Below, piece by piece: positions 34,413 through 46,718 of a DNA stretch of 64,000 nt. The translations under genes and the position numbers were made by a program. The DNA comes from Dictyophora rubrovolvata. Lineage: Eukaryota > Basidiomycota > Agaricomycetes > Phallales > Phallaceae. The notes beneath the pieces are model-generated. The model searched no databases. It saw only the letters and a list, made by a program, of their open reading frames with translations, and was not told the DNA's origin. The stretch spans positions 1,240,001 to 1,304,000 of the forward strand of contig CP114123.1 in assembly GCA_029959195.1 (NCBI GenBank), given 5' to 3'. Every line of letters starts with the position of its first letter. Position 1 is the first letter of the stretch.

Positions 34413-34751
34413 TTACTCCGCACGCCGCGTCCTTTTGCTCGAAGAAGCCCCGTCCGCCCCAAAGTTTGAGCTTGGAAAAATCCGCTTTTGAGGTGACGAT
34501 GGAGCAGGGCGTGGCGCCTCTAATATTCGGAGTTTCCTAAATTGACACTTAGTGCAACATTCAAATGCTAGTCTTCGAAACCTACCTGACATCTGCGTTG
34601 TTGTCACGATATTGTGCTGGTTTGATGAGTGTTTGATCGTCCTTTTCAAAAACCGGGATGGGAAACGAGACGTGTGTCTCTTTGATATCATTGAGGTAAT
34701 CAGTATTATAAGACGAAACCGGCCACTCTTCAATAGTGAAGTTACGTCCCA
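34413..34751 (-). pseudogene. Fragment of an uncharacterised fungal repeat-family protein
   Basis: Two exon-like pieces, 34751-34586 and 34536-34413, join in phase across a 49-nt GTAGGT...TTTAG intron. They read FTIEEWPVSSYNTDYLNDIK, then VSFPIPVFEKDDQTLIKPAQ, and after the splice KLRILEAPRPAPSSPQKR, ending in a basic tail SSSKRTRRAE. The pattern resembles a short hypothetical protein I recall occurring in many copies in mushroom genomes; the segment normally following the KPAQYR region seems to be missing here. No start codon is visible; the 5' end abuts the helicase relic on the other strand. Function unknown. Confidence 0.4.
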
Positions 34752-34817
34752 CTACAGTAATGAATTAGCATAGATAGCTAGATTGGAGTTAGAATGGGGG
34801 AGGCGTAGGATACATTC

Positions 34818-35534
34818 ATATCTCCAAGTAAAGATACAACAAATGGGCGTACCTTAACAGCTGCGGAAAAGAATGCAGTCGCAAACCGGAAGGACTTGAA
34901 AAAGGGCGCCCGTGGTGAAGTGAACGGACTGCCGGCCTCTGTTGAAATAGCAGTTGGCATGAAGGTCATGGTAACGGCAAACATCGACACCGACATTGAC
35001 ATAGCAAACGGTTCTTGACACAGCAATTATATTGGATCCATGCGAAACATTAGAAGGAGAACACGACGTTATTACTCTGCAATATCCGCTGGTGTACAAC
35101 TTTCTCGGACACGCGCAGTACAGCTTGATGGACTAGATGCCGGCGTTGTACCAATTTTACCTGCAACAAGAAAAGTCACGATAAAGATGAAAGGCACAGA
35201 CGGAAACACAGTTCAACACACAATATCACGAACACAACTGCCTATAACACCCGCTTATGCATTTACAGATTATCGGTCCCAAGGACAAACCCTATCCCAT
35301 GTCGTTGTTGATCTTGCACGTCCTCCTACAGGTGGATCATTGACGAACTTTAATGATTACGTAGCACTGTCAAGAAGTTCAGGAAGGGAAACGATTCGAT
35401 TGTTGAGAGAGTTAGATACCAAGCTGTTGCAGCAACCTCAGGACTCAATTCTCCAATGCGAAGATGAGAGATTGCAGGTATTAAATACACTGATGAAGGA
35501 ATGGTGGGCTACGATGACTCGTCCGGTTCAGTAG
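34818..35534 (+). pseudogene. PIF1-like helicase C-terminal relic (probably Helitron-derived)
   Basis: The first part reads KDTTNGRTLTAAEKNAVANR and then LPASVEIAVGMKVMVTANID, typical of the region before the last helicase motifs. After an interruption near 35015, the sequence LDPCETLEGEHDVITLQYPL is still recognisable, then the frame shifts near 35100. It continues RTRAVQLDGLDAGVVPILPA and the conserved helicase ending ITPAYAFTDYRSQGQTLSHV and LTNFNDYVALSRSSGRETIR, with a stop at 35534. Walker A and B regions are absent from the window. Such helicase ends in Agaricomycetes are usually pieces of Helitron rolling-circle transposons; no Rep domain or Helitron end was identified, so the class is an inference. 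Confidence 0.7.
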
Positions 35535-36334
35535 CTAGATAGTAACACTACCTAGGAGCAGACTTTTGAGAAAGTAAACGCGATGAGTTGTAGAATTAGT
35601 ACCAACAAATTGAAGCAACCTTTTTTATGATTGATATTAACTGAACTGGAGGTGTATTTTGAAGAAACCAAGCACGGAGATACACTGTATGACAAAGAAC
35701 GGGGATATTGAATAGGTGTTGAACTGGCCACGACCACGGAAGGGGGGAGCACCGCTGTCATTTTCGGTCGAGTCGGACGCGACGTCTGGGCCGAAATGGG
35801 TTTTTAAGTCGAACGAGTCGGACACAATCTCTAGTTCGATCCCATGTTTAAATGACACGATGGAGGAACGATTACGCGTGTGCAAGCTTGGGGCGCCGCT
35901 AGGATTCAACTCTGTGCCGGGATGCCTTAGATCTTAAGAATTTCTGTGTTTAAGCGCCAGGATATACTAATATACTAACTATCCGTGCCTGCAAGTATCC
36001 GCGTGCATTTCAGACGGGGAGTAGACCTTGCAAGCAAGGCAACAAGGTAATTATGTCAAACGTGTATCGACAAAAATATCACTGAGACATTACGGGAAAT
36101 CGCGAATTGGATCACAAGGCTATATATGCAAGTGAGTGGGATAAAAAGAATGAAAGAAATAGTAGAACAGAGCTACATGTAAAATGTACACACTTAACAC
36201 AAGAGACACAAGAGACACAGCAATCATTTCGTGAATCAAAATAGAAATGATCATGGCGATACCAAATGCCAATGAGATGATTTAAAAAAATCAAGACAAA
36301 AAATAAACAGATAAGACGAAACAAAGCCGAGTCT
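35535..36334. other. Intergenic between helicase relic and kinase gene
   Basis: Short frames on both strands overlap around 35.6-35.9 kb without recognisable motifs. No terminal inverted repeat or hairpin typical of a Helitron end was recognised by eye. Confidence 0.35.
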
Positions 36335-39300
36335 TCAATCTATATCCATAGCGGACTCCTCTTTCTTGTCTTCATTATGTATTGTCTGCGGAACAGTCGA
36401 AAGAGCGAATACGGGATCGGGAGTATAAGTCCCAGCTTCAATCGCATCCGCATCCTGAGCTCGAGCCCGGACCTGAGAAGTCGTCATCGTATTAGCGTTG
36501 CTTGCAGGTGCATTCGCATGAACCGGAACAGCCTGCTGTCTCAAAGGACTAGGCTCAACAGTCCCACCCCCACTAGGTCTATTATGCCTTCGCCCAAGAA
36601 GTGTAGCACGATGCAAATCGAGATCAAAATTCGTCGGCCCTTTCTTTCTCCCGCTTCCACTCCCACTCCCGCTCGCGGTCGAACTCGACGCAGGCTGATC
36701 TCTAAATCCCGCCCGACCATCATACAACACCCTCGCAAGATGTTGATTCGCCCCGCCTCCACCCGCACGTTGCTGCTGTAGTCCTTGAACAAGCCCTTGT
36801 CCTTGTCCTTGTCCTTGCCCTTGCTGCCGCTCCCGAATCCGTCTCCCAGCTTCAGCCTCAAAAGCTCTAGCTTTCTCAGGTCCATACTTGACATTCATCC
36901 CCGCAATAGTAGCATCACTATCCTCCTCAAAATCTTCATCAACAGCATTCAATCCTCCTCTGAACCCGCGACCACCACCACCACCGCCACCACCGCCACC
37001 AATATTCCTCCGCATCGCACCTTCCTCTTCCATACGATGCACAGCATACGTAATATCGAACGCCTCTTTGAGAGTGTTTATACCAGGCGATCGACCTTCT
37101 CTGAATCCGAATCCATGTGCGGCTTGTAATAATGGGGAATCCAGAGGCATTTGGTAGACTGAGGATGGAATGGCCGGCATCGAAGGTGAAGGTGGAACAG
37201 CAGCACCCGACGGTGTAGGGACAGTCTTGCTGGCAATGGCAGGTTCCTGTATCCAAGGATGCGCAAGGAAATCATCTATAGTATACCTCTTCGACGGATC
37301 AACGCACAACAAATGTGTAATCAAATCTTTCGCTACAAAAAAAGAGAACCCAAGGTAAACTTATCAGCCCGTATCCACACATTGCACCAAAAAAAAAACA
37401 GCACACTCACCAGAAGCACTGATATCATCCCACCAGGGACTCAAAAAAGTATAATACCCTCTCGCAACTTTCTCCGTTAAAACATTGATACTCTCATCAT
37501 AAAACGGCGGAAATCCACAAAGCAAAGTATAAAGCACACATCCAAGCGCCCACATATCAACACTCTTACTATACCTCTCATCTTTCACAATCTCGGGGGC
37601 CGTATACCCAACAGTTCCACAGGGCGTCATCGTCTCCTCATTCCACACAATCTTGCTAAGCCCGAAATCCGCGATCTTGACACCTCCAATTCCTCCGCCG
37701 CCTACACCGGGTATGAACTCCCCTTCGTCTTCTTTTTCTTCGTCATACGGACGTTTAGTCGGGTTTTTAGATGGTATGGTAGGTATACGTTCGAAGAGCA
37801 GATTTTCGGGTTTAATATCCCGATGAACTACCCCGCATTCTTCGTGTAGGAATCGGATTCCTTCTGCTACTTGGACGATGACGTGCCGGGAAAGGCTTTC
37901 GCTGAAGTAGGTTAACTTGACGCTAAGTATGAAAATAGGTCAAAAAAAGGGAAAAAAGATTCGCAAAAGATTAGATAATGCGTTGCTTACATTTGATGAA
38001 AAAGTTCTCCTCCTTCCATTACTTTTTCATGTTATATCAGTAAGATGCATATGTTCGGATAGAAATAAAAACTCACACTCTAACACCAAAAAGTAGTGTT
38101 CATCACTCTCCGAAAATGAAATAAGCCTGACAATTGAAGGGTGATTAATTTGCCGCATAATCTGGACCTCTAGAGAGAAAAAAGAAATAATCAATACGAA
38201 AAAAGTCTGATCAGCCACTCGAAACTAAAAAAACAACCCACCTTTAAGAACATTCGCTCTCTACAAAAAAAAAACACGACAAATTAGAAAACAATCACCA
38301 TCATCAACATCACAAGATACAATGCGCAAACGAAAAAAAAGGAAAAGGGTGAGAAGGAGGACGAAAATGAGAAAAGGAAGGAGAGAGAAATGATGATGAT
38401 TCAGATGATAATGGCATAGCGCCTAAACGCACCTCTGTTACGCGTGGTTTCTTTTTAAACTTGTCGTTTAAATGTTTGTTCTGGGTCTATATCCTCATGG
38501 AATGAAGAACGCGAACGATGAGAATGACGATGTTGGTGTGATAACGGGAAAAAAGGGTAAACAGTAGAGTCGTTGGTGGATGATGGTGGTGGTGGGGTAA
38601 ATGGAGTTATACGTGTTCCCAATATAGTTACGAATATGAAGAAGACGGATGTTTTGGGGGTGGTGGGTGGATACCAAGTTGAATGTGGATGATGTGATGT
38701 ACGGGAAAAAAAGCGGGATGGATGCCAAAACAACAAGGAGGTTGGAGGGATGTGAAGTAAAGAAAACCAACGCGCAACAAGGTATGAGGTTGGTCGTGTC
38801 AGCTTAGTTGTCAAAAAGGATTTGTTTCGGAGTCAAGCAAAGGGAAAAAGGATGGGATTTGGGGGAGGAAGGGTACCAAAAAAAGGAAAGGAAAAAGTTA
38901 ACCTTACCTGAGAGGAATTTAATTCATATTTGCGGACAACCTTGACTAGAAAAAAGAAAAGCGATCAATCAATCAGTATTGGATATCAACAATCACAACT
39001 TACTTGCGACTCTATCACCAGTCTGCAAATCAACAGCTTTATAAACATTCGAAAATGCACCACTGAAAAAAAAACGCAATTGAAGCGGCATATTCAATTC
39101 ACCATTCAACACCAGAGAAGGAAGAAACCGCAAAAAAAAAACTCACTCTCCCATCTTATCCAAAAGCTTGTACCTCTCAAGTCCTTTATAAACAGGCATC
39201 TTACCCATCGCCTCTCTTTCCTCCTGCACAATCATCTCAGCAACCTCTTTTGTAGGGGGTGTATGGACTTTGGCATGGCGCTCCTGTGCAGCAGCAGCCG

Positions 39301-39723
39301 TGGGTGCGACATGACCACCAAGCCCCTGTGCTGAGGCTTGAGCCTGAGCCTGAGCCTGGGTTTGAGTTTGAGCTTGAGTCTGGCCTTGGTGTGCTCGACG
39401 CTGAGCAGTCGTTTTCGCAGTTCCCGTTTGAGTTTGAATTTGAGCTTGTGGTTGAGCAACGGGATTCTGAGGCTGCTGTTTCGGTGCTTGTCCCTGTGCC
39501 TGATGATGATTTTTCCCGTGTCGAATAAGATCTGGCGAGTTTAAATGAAGAAACAAACGATCAGTTTTCATATTATTTCAGTTTTGAATGAGAATACGGA
39601 GGAGAGAGAGAGAGGCATTGCCTTGCATTGCATTGGCGTGCACTGCATGCAGGAATGGGGAAGAGATTTTTACTGGAAATTTGAATACCTACTTTTGAAA
39701 GCGTCCATGACGGCTTGGGGCAT
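36335..39723 (-). CDS. Stress-activated Rck2/Srk1-like CaMK-group protein kinase
   Basis: Ten exons, 5' to 3': 39723-39693, 39531-39147, 39062-39004, 38945-38908, 38486-38433, 38260-38242, 38169-38077, 38021-37991, 37922-37411 and 37332-36335; phases close to 739 residues. In yeasts these kinases are targets of the Hog1/Sty1 MAP kinase. The N-terminus (MPQAVMDAFK|NLIRHGK) is followed by a Gln/Ala/Thr repeat, then the kinase domain: KMGDGAFSNVYKAVD, AIKVVRKYEL, FKKKPRVTE|RANVLKEV, LELMEGGELFHQI, VVHRDIKPENLLFE, a Lys/Glu/Gly insert of about 30 residues, KIADFGLSKI and CGTVGYTAPEIVKDERYSK. FLAHPWIQEP ends the domain. The long tail has Gly and Gln-Gly tracts and ends ESAMDID. A 421-nt intron (38487-38907) is the longest seen here. 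Start choice: the first in-frame ATG after an upstream stop. Confidence 0.9.
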
Positions 39724-42269
39724 AATGTCAGATTTGGGGATTTGAGGTTCTGTTATTGGGCGGGGGGAATCGGATGGATGATATACGTTAAATGCTGGTG
39801 GAGTGGAGAGTGGAGTGGGATGTCGTCAAACAGGAATAGGAATATAGAAGAATCAGGCGAAATAGGCTTCTGGGAGGACTCTTTAAGTGTCGATGGATGC
39901 CAAGGTCGACGTTTGGAGGAATCTTAACGGATAATAATATAATATGCTCAGTGTGCCTGATAACGTGGCAAACGCAAGGTCAAAGCTATCAAGTGGTCTC
40001 AAAAGCGGGCCCTGGGCAAAAGTTTTATATTAGGAAAGATTACAAACCTTTTTGCGTTGAAGGTTGGAGGTAACAAAAGCAGCTTGAGTCGGGGAATCTG
40101 TTTGGCCTTTCAATTCGAATGATAAGAGACGAGAAGAAGCTTGTTGTATTGCAACGTCCTCGAGGCAAGAGCAGCGCAAAATCGAATCGTTTGAGGCGTT
40201 ATTTGAATGCAAGTCTTCCGCCGTTGAAAGTATTCGAGAATAAAAAGAAAACCAAATCTGAAAAAATTGGGATTAAGATTTGCCGATAGTTGAGAAATGA
40301 AAGCCTCGGGAAGAGACAAACTTTGAATTGGAACGCTGAAGCTCTCAGGAAAAAAAAAGAGCAGGTAGTAGTTGTTGTACTAATCTTTCGCCACGGCTGA
40401 GTTTGTAACAGCCGGGAGAACGCCCCACTGAGTGAGCATGACGTCACTGGATGATGATGCCATTTGAGCGGACTGACGCGGGTAGTAGTATTACGGGTTC
40501 TGTTTGCATTTTTTTATGGTATGGAAACGTGACGTCAATCATTGCACTATTTGGGATTATGGCGGTAGCTGCTAGTGTGCATAGATCCCGGATGGTGAGA
40601 AAAAATTTGTTTGTTGTACGAAGCTGGGAGTTGAAACTTGAAAGTTTCAAAGCAAAGCAAAGCAATTAATAATACATATACGGAGACTCGTGTCACTAAC
40701 ATTGCTCTAGGCATTCATGCTGCGCATGTCCATAATATGGCTTATAGTTTAAAATTCTAGAGCAATTGAATAATAAAGAGAAGCATCGAGTTTGATCGAA
40801 TGGAAGGTGAAGAAGGAGAAGACTCACTAGATTGTTTAATGAGTTCACACCACGGTTTGAGCTAAGCTAATTGTAGCTTTTTGACAAAAAGGAAACTGGC
40901 AGTGCGTGTGCAATGTGTAAAATGCATTTCAAGTCGCCGGTAAAGTCAACGAATGAATGAATAATGCCAGCTTTGCTGCTCGGCCAATTGGGAGGACCGA
41001 CTGATTCCGCTTTTAGATGTTGCTTATTCACAGCTGATAATAATATGATCATGATGGTAGGAGGCCGAGAACGCTCAGACTCATGGTTGGGTAGCGTTTC
41101 AGGCGATTCAGTGACCGTTGTTTGGAAATGGAAATCCGATCACAGCAGGCGTGAATCCGGGCTCGGGAAATGGAATATGCAGAGTATTTATAAGAGGAGT
41201 ATGCATGCTACCTATGTAGATTGCAACGATTATTTGTGTTAAAGTGACGATCAGTGCAGGGTTTCTAAGGCCACGCACCTCAAAACGAGCACCTGCGACA
41301 GCAGAGCACTTGTCCTCGAGGCTTTCACGTTTCGGGGAGGAGCAGTGCCATGTGCAATCACAGGCTACTGATTAATGAACAATCATGATACGTGATACAT
41401 GATACATACTGATACATAATAGTAGTAATGTCTCGTCGCAACTGCCAATGCCAATGCCAATCATGCATGGGCTGAGTGAGTCCGAGGCTCGAGGCCAAGT
41501 TAAGCCCAATTGATTCTTGGTTTTTGGGCGTTGCTATGGACTCGACTCAAGGGGCTAACATGAACAGCTTGAAAGGGAAAAAGTGAAAAGGGGGCACAAT
41601 CAACAGCAGCTGTAAACGCTCAACGTGGACACTGGACAGCATTCCTTGGGAAATTGTGAAATAAAAAAAAAACAAGGATTAAAAGGGCACTCGCCCGGAA
41701 TTTGAATATCCCTCGGTCGGATATATAGACCAGGTTGGAATAATACCTTGTGCCCCCATATCCTCTTTCCCTCTCTCACCAGGACAAAGAGTTTGCAGTT
41801 GAACTGTTGTTATTAGTCATTTCCACGTGACAAGACGCGCCACCGAGGTCAGCTCAGAAGACATCCGAGTCGTCTTGCGCGCCCTCCGAGCAGCGGCGTT
41901 TGCCTCCAACGTCTCTAGAATTTCTCGTCAGCCAGCGACGCCCACTGCCAGGCCCGACCAAGTGCCATCCATCGGTTGTCGTCCAACTGGTCCGACGCGC
42001 TATTATATCCTGGTACCGGGTATATAAATAGAAATTTTAATTAAACCCTTGACAGGCGAACAAAAAAAGAGGTGAGTTGTGCACCGACATCATCATCATC
42101 ACTTCACTCCTTCTCTTCCCCTCGTTCCTTCTCTTCTTCTCTCTGACAGCAAACCACCGATATACATTCTCTTGTTGTTGACACCGTTGACAGCGTATAA
42201 AGAATAAATCACACAAAGACACACTCTCACTCTCGCTTTCTTCTCTCTTCTCACTCTTTCGCCACGCAC
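39724..42269. other. Long shared upstream region of two divergent genes
   Basis: About 2.5 kb without a convincing gene. It contains two CRE palindromes near 40.44-40.54 kb, a TATA-like TATATAG near 41.72 kb followed by CT-rich runs up to 42.26 kb, and short ATGATACAT-type repeats near 41.39 kb. Its length and composition suggest it holds the regulatory DNA and leaders of the Rck2-like kinase (minus) and of the disordered protein (plus). Confidence 0.5.
40439..40537. promoter_or_regulatory. Pair of CRE/ATF palindromes upstream of the Rck2-like kinase
   Basis: Perfect TGACGTCA octamers occur at 40439-40446 and 40530-40537, 91 bp apart and about 720-810 bp upstream of the kinase start codon. 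This octamer is the binding site of Atf1-type bZIP factors, which act under the same stress MAP kinase as Srk1 in fission yeast. Regulation here is an inference from the sites and the gene's identity. Confidence 0.5.
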
Positions 42270-45155
42270 ATGAGCTACTTCGAGGCGAACAACTTGGGCC
42301 AGAAACACAGGCCAGGTCCTCGCGAGAGAGAACTGCTCCTGGAACGGGAGAGAGAGCGAGAACGATATAATCGCATGGTGCAGGGACAAGGGATCTACCG
42401 TGATCGACGACGGTGCATGGCCTTAAGTCCGACAAGGCTGCAGACTCGCTCGCCACACCTGCAGTTCATCCACCGGGGACGTGCGAATATTTTATTTGCC
42501 AACAGCAACAATAGCAACCCGGGCCAGGATCAGCCTCAGCCTCAGCCTCAGCCCCAGCCCCAGCCTCATCCACAGCCACTGACTCGCCCTACCGCCCCCA
42601 TCCCATTCTCCTCAACGTCCTCCTCGTCGTCGTCTCCGCCACCACCATCATCCGCTTCCGCCTCCGCCATATCGCCAGATATAGAACCAATGTTTCAAAT
42701 GTCACCCGTTGCTGTGCACTGTCTTCCCCCGTTAAGAAACACTGAGCCCATCAATGTCATGACGCTGAGGAACTGCGCAGGTCCTCATCCACATGCATCC
42801 AGTGCACTGAGGTCCAGACTCAGACCGGCCAAATCAACCCGCGATCGGGCGGCTGTCCCACCTCTCCTCTACACATTCCCCCGTCCAAATAATAACAATA
42901 ACAATAGTAATAATCCCAAGCCAAAAAAAGAAAACTCAATTTCCCGACTCGCATCAATCAAAAAACCATTCGGTCTTGTTTCTCAAAATCAAAACCTAAA
43001 AACTCCTGAACAATTCAGCTCAGAAATCGAGCCACAAACACCGAATCTTCCGCCCTTGGCACCTTCCTCTCTTTTCCTCGACCTCTCTCTAACGCCCCAC
43101 CCTCCTCCTCCTCCTCCCCCTTCCACCACAAACAAACATATCCGAATCGCTCTTCCTCACGATAAACACACACCCTGGTCGACTCATCAACAGAGCTCCA
43201 CAAAAAGAAAATCCAGAGCCCTCACTCCCATCCCTATCCCCAGCTCCAAAGTCCTCGACACTCCCAAACCCGTCCTCACAAACATCACCGTCTCTCGAAC
43301 AACCCGCCTCTCCTCCCCGATCCCATCTCCCACAACTCCTAATCCCACTGGTACCCCTCCTCTAAAACGCATTCCATCATTGCCAATTCCTATACCTTAC
43401 CATACACCGCGTAAGGAGGACACAGGTTTATTTGAGGATGTCAGTGTCAATGTCAATGGCGGTCGAGATCGTGATGACGAAGATCGTGCTGATGATCTGA
43501 AATTCAATACCGCGCAGGCTACGAGAAAACATATTAACGACACCGCCGCCACTCGCCGTTTGAATGATGATAATGATGATCCAATCCAGCAAGATCATAT
43601 CCAATCCAACTGTCTCGGACTTGGTCTCCCGTTTTCTCCCCCTCTTCCTTTTCTTCTTCCATCGGATACTACGACACCGTCTCAAATTCTTCCCCCGTTG
43701 CAACTTTATCCAGCTCGATCTTCTATTCCGACAGGAAATTTTTTTAATTATCCAGTCCCAGTCCCCGCGCAGCGCACCACTACGAGTTCACTTTCTCCTA
43801 AATTGGGATTCGCATTGGAAGAGTCGTATCATCCTTCGCGTCCTCACATTGTCGATATCGATGATGGAGGAGGGGCAATATCGGAAGACCCAGTGAAAAT
43901 TTGGGCTGAGCGTCACCGAGGGGAACAGTCAGAAAAAAATCTTCAAACTCGGATGATGAATACAAGTGCGAGAAAAAGACGTTCCGAGAACAAAGAAGTT
44001 GAGCTAACCAATGCTGAAAATTCAGTAGACCCTGAGCCTGGACCTGACCCAGAATCGTCTTTCGTTCCCGTAAGTTCTTACACATGTATGCGCATTTCAC
44101 GAAAAAAAAAGAATCTTTTTTAGGCGTTTTCGCAGAGATTTGAATCCCTCGAACCCGTCTTTCCTGCCTTCTCGATTGCACAAAATTCAAATCTTAATTT
44201 CGGACAGGGTATGGACAACTCCCGCTTGCAGTTTATTGATTCATCGGACCGGCGAGCCACAGTGACGGTGGACAGCGAAAATGTCTTCATCACAGCCGAA
44301 CAGGACTCGGAACCAAATCCATGGCTCAGTTCCACTTTCAGTTCGAATTCAACAAATAAAAATTCAGGTCCAGAAGGCTCCTCCGAGTCCTACTCAAGTC
44401 CAAGTCCCCTTCGCACTGCAGCCTTTCCCCGACCAAACTCGGATTCGGATTTTGCGCGACAACAACAATCACAGTCAAAATTCCGAAACGGAAAAGCGAA
44501 TTTAAACGTGTTTAATCCACCTCAAATGCCTCCCTTTGGTGACCGCGGTAGTGCTACTGATACGAATTCAACTGAGTCTGGCTATGGTTCTGATTCTGGC
44601 TCTTCTGGCTCAGAATCAGACCAATTTTTGTCCTTTCCCATACCGATTTTTAATCCTGACATTCCGTACGCTGCTCCTAGCGCGATTACGAACGTGCTCG
44701 TTCGTTTACCTGGTAGCCTGTCAATGAGCCCCGGCAACCGAAACCGAAACCGCAATGGTAGTGGTAGCGCAGCGACTGCTCCAGAATCGGAATTGGAGTC
44801 GCTTCCAATTTTGACTCAAGAGCACGAAAGAACCTCGTCATTGTCGTCGTCGTCATCGTCGTATAGGTCGTCTGTGAATGTGTATGATGGATGCCGAAGT
44901 ATTCCTCAGGCTGCCGGTACCGGTGTTTCGAGTCGTTCACCTTCATACTGGCAGACTCCGGTATCGTCTCCCATTTCTTCACCCCTTCAACAGGTTCGAC
45001 AAGATCCCCAGGCTTTTCTTCATCAGACTCAGGCTGTTGAAATGCGGTATCCTACTCCTACTCCCACTCGCGTTAACAGCCCTACTATACAAGGACAAGG
45101 AGAGAACTTGAAGAAGAAAAGGGGTCGGAGACTTACACTCAAACTGGGTTTTTGA
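42270..45155 (+). CDS. Large low-complexity, probably disordered protein
   Basis: Exons 42270-44069 and 44124-45155 joined in phase give 943 residues. The start ATG at 42270 follows a CT-rich leader and an open frame rich in Arg and Glu (RERELLLERERERERYNRM). Features in order: a Gln-Pro repeat near residue 90, Ser/Pro runs, an Asn-rich stretch near 210, a Pro tract near 290, several TPIPIPSS and SSPIPSPTTP-like phospho-site-rich parts, an acidic Asp/Glu patch near 400, and a Ser-rich second exon. The C-terminus is strongly basic (LKKKRGRRLTLKLGF). No globular domain, signal peptide or membrane segment is seen. It may be a nuclear or regulatory scaffold; this is a guess from composition only. 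It diverges from the Rck2-like kinase. Confidence 0.7.
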
Positions 45156-46718
45156 AAAAACTTGGGATTGGAACTGGAACAGGCCACAACAACAAACTTC
45201 CGTGAAAATTTTTTTTCTCCCAACGCTCAACCAAGGATTGCACTTATTTTATAGATCCGTCACATCGCTCTGCATTCGCACTATTATAATCCTTTCCCCC
45301 CCAATTGTGTTAATTTTATTCGATCATCCATGAGCATATATTCCAGCATTTTTCTCTTATCGTCATTTCGCACTCACACTCGCACTCGCACTCTGCAAAA
45401 TTCATATTCACATCATTGAACTCCGCATTCATCCTCGCTCTAATCGCAATTTTTTTTTCCCTTTTCCTTTTTCCCTCTCTCTAATCGCATTTTTTCCCCT
45501 CCTCTTGATGCATTTTCATCTCCTTCCTGCATTATGATCATCGCATTTCACCCAAGACATCATCAAATTCGAAACTCAGCTCAACTCAACTCAACTCTTA
45601 TCGCATGACACTCAATAGATAAAAAAAAGAGCATAAAGGAAAAAAAAACAGACTTATCGAACTTTTTTTTAGACTTTTCTTAAAAAACTCTCATCATCAT
45701 CGATCATCATCATCATGGTACATCGCATCCCTGAATTCACATTCTTAATTCTTCCTTTTTGTCCCTATCAATGCCTACTTACTTTACTTATTATGCATGC
45801 ATAAATTCACTGGCAGCAGTCATCCCATCTCGCAAGAATTCTCATACTCGCATTTTTTTTTTTCAACTAGTACTAGTTATTAGTCGCATGCTCAATATAT
45901 ATGCACGTGTTTTTTTTCGGTTCGGGGGTTTTTGCTATTATTTCCTCAATTTGCCGTACGACAGTCGTGGATAATACTCGGTCGCAATTAAATTAAATAT
46001 TCAGAAGGTGGAACATTCAAGATTTAGGCACCATCCTATTATATTATGCGGTACAACAAAGCAAATCGTCCCTAAATATATAAAGATGTATTACAATCAG
46101 TATCTATGTACATACGTACATTATGATGTCTGTCGGTAACCTGACGGACAATAAACTAATTCACACACATTAATGGATGTGAATCGGACTCCTTTTATAC
46201 CCGCATATATGCTCGCTGTTTTTCGGCGCAACGCTTATTGAAGAAGACGCATGCCTGTAGGATGTCCTATCACTGATCAGTGTAAATATAATCCGGGTGT
46301 GTATTTGAGAAGAGCCTGAGAGGTTGAGTATGGCAAAAACAAATTTGAAGCAATACAATGTCATAGAAAGAAACCATGACGAGAGAAAAGTATGCGAGCT
46401 GCATTCGATAGAAATGTGGGATTCAGACATAGCATGTGAAGAAAAAGGAAGAAGCACAGAATGCCATATTCAGAGTATGGTTCGAGTAATTGCTGTGTGT
46501 TCGCTGGGGAGTAATTGTTTCAGCAAAATATGGATGTCGGGATGATGACGCAAATGAATGGAGGGTTTGCGCATATGTGTTGGATGGAAGTATCGAAAGA
46601 CGTTGGAAGGATTCAAATGAGTCGGGACATGGCAACCGACTGTTGAAAATATGTTCTAGATCATTTTCATCATATCCAACTCTGAAAAAACAAAAATCTA
46701 CTCACTGGTAGTCAACCT
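45156..46718. other. Intergenic with simple repeats
   Basis: About 1.5 kb of AT-rich DNA with a CACTCG-type repeat near 45.37 kb, poly-T runs near 45.45, 45.66 and 45.85 kb, and a TCATCA repeat near 45.70 kb. It likely includes the 3' ends of both convergent neighbours. No gene is supported. Confidence 0.5.

Noticed and set aside
35826-35850. TTCGATCCC motif resembling a tRNA B box
   Set aside because: No matching A box or cloverleaf arms are present around it.
36377-37275. Several overlapping frames on both strands around the Gly and Gln tracts
   Set aside because: They are shadows of the repetitive C-terminal tail of the Rck2-like kinase.
38455-38814. Minus-strand frame of 119 codons inside the kinase gene
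   Set aside because: It lies almost wholly in the 421-nt intron and is pyrimidine-rich; only its last part overlaps the real exon, in another frame.
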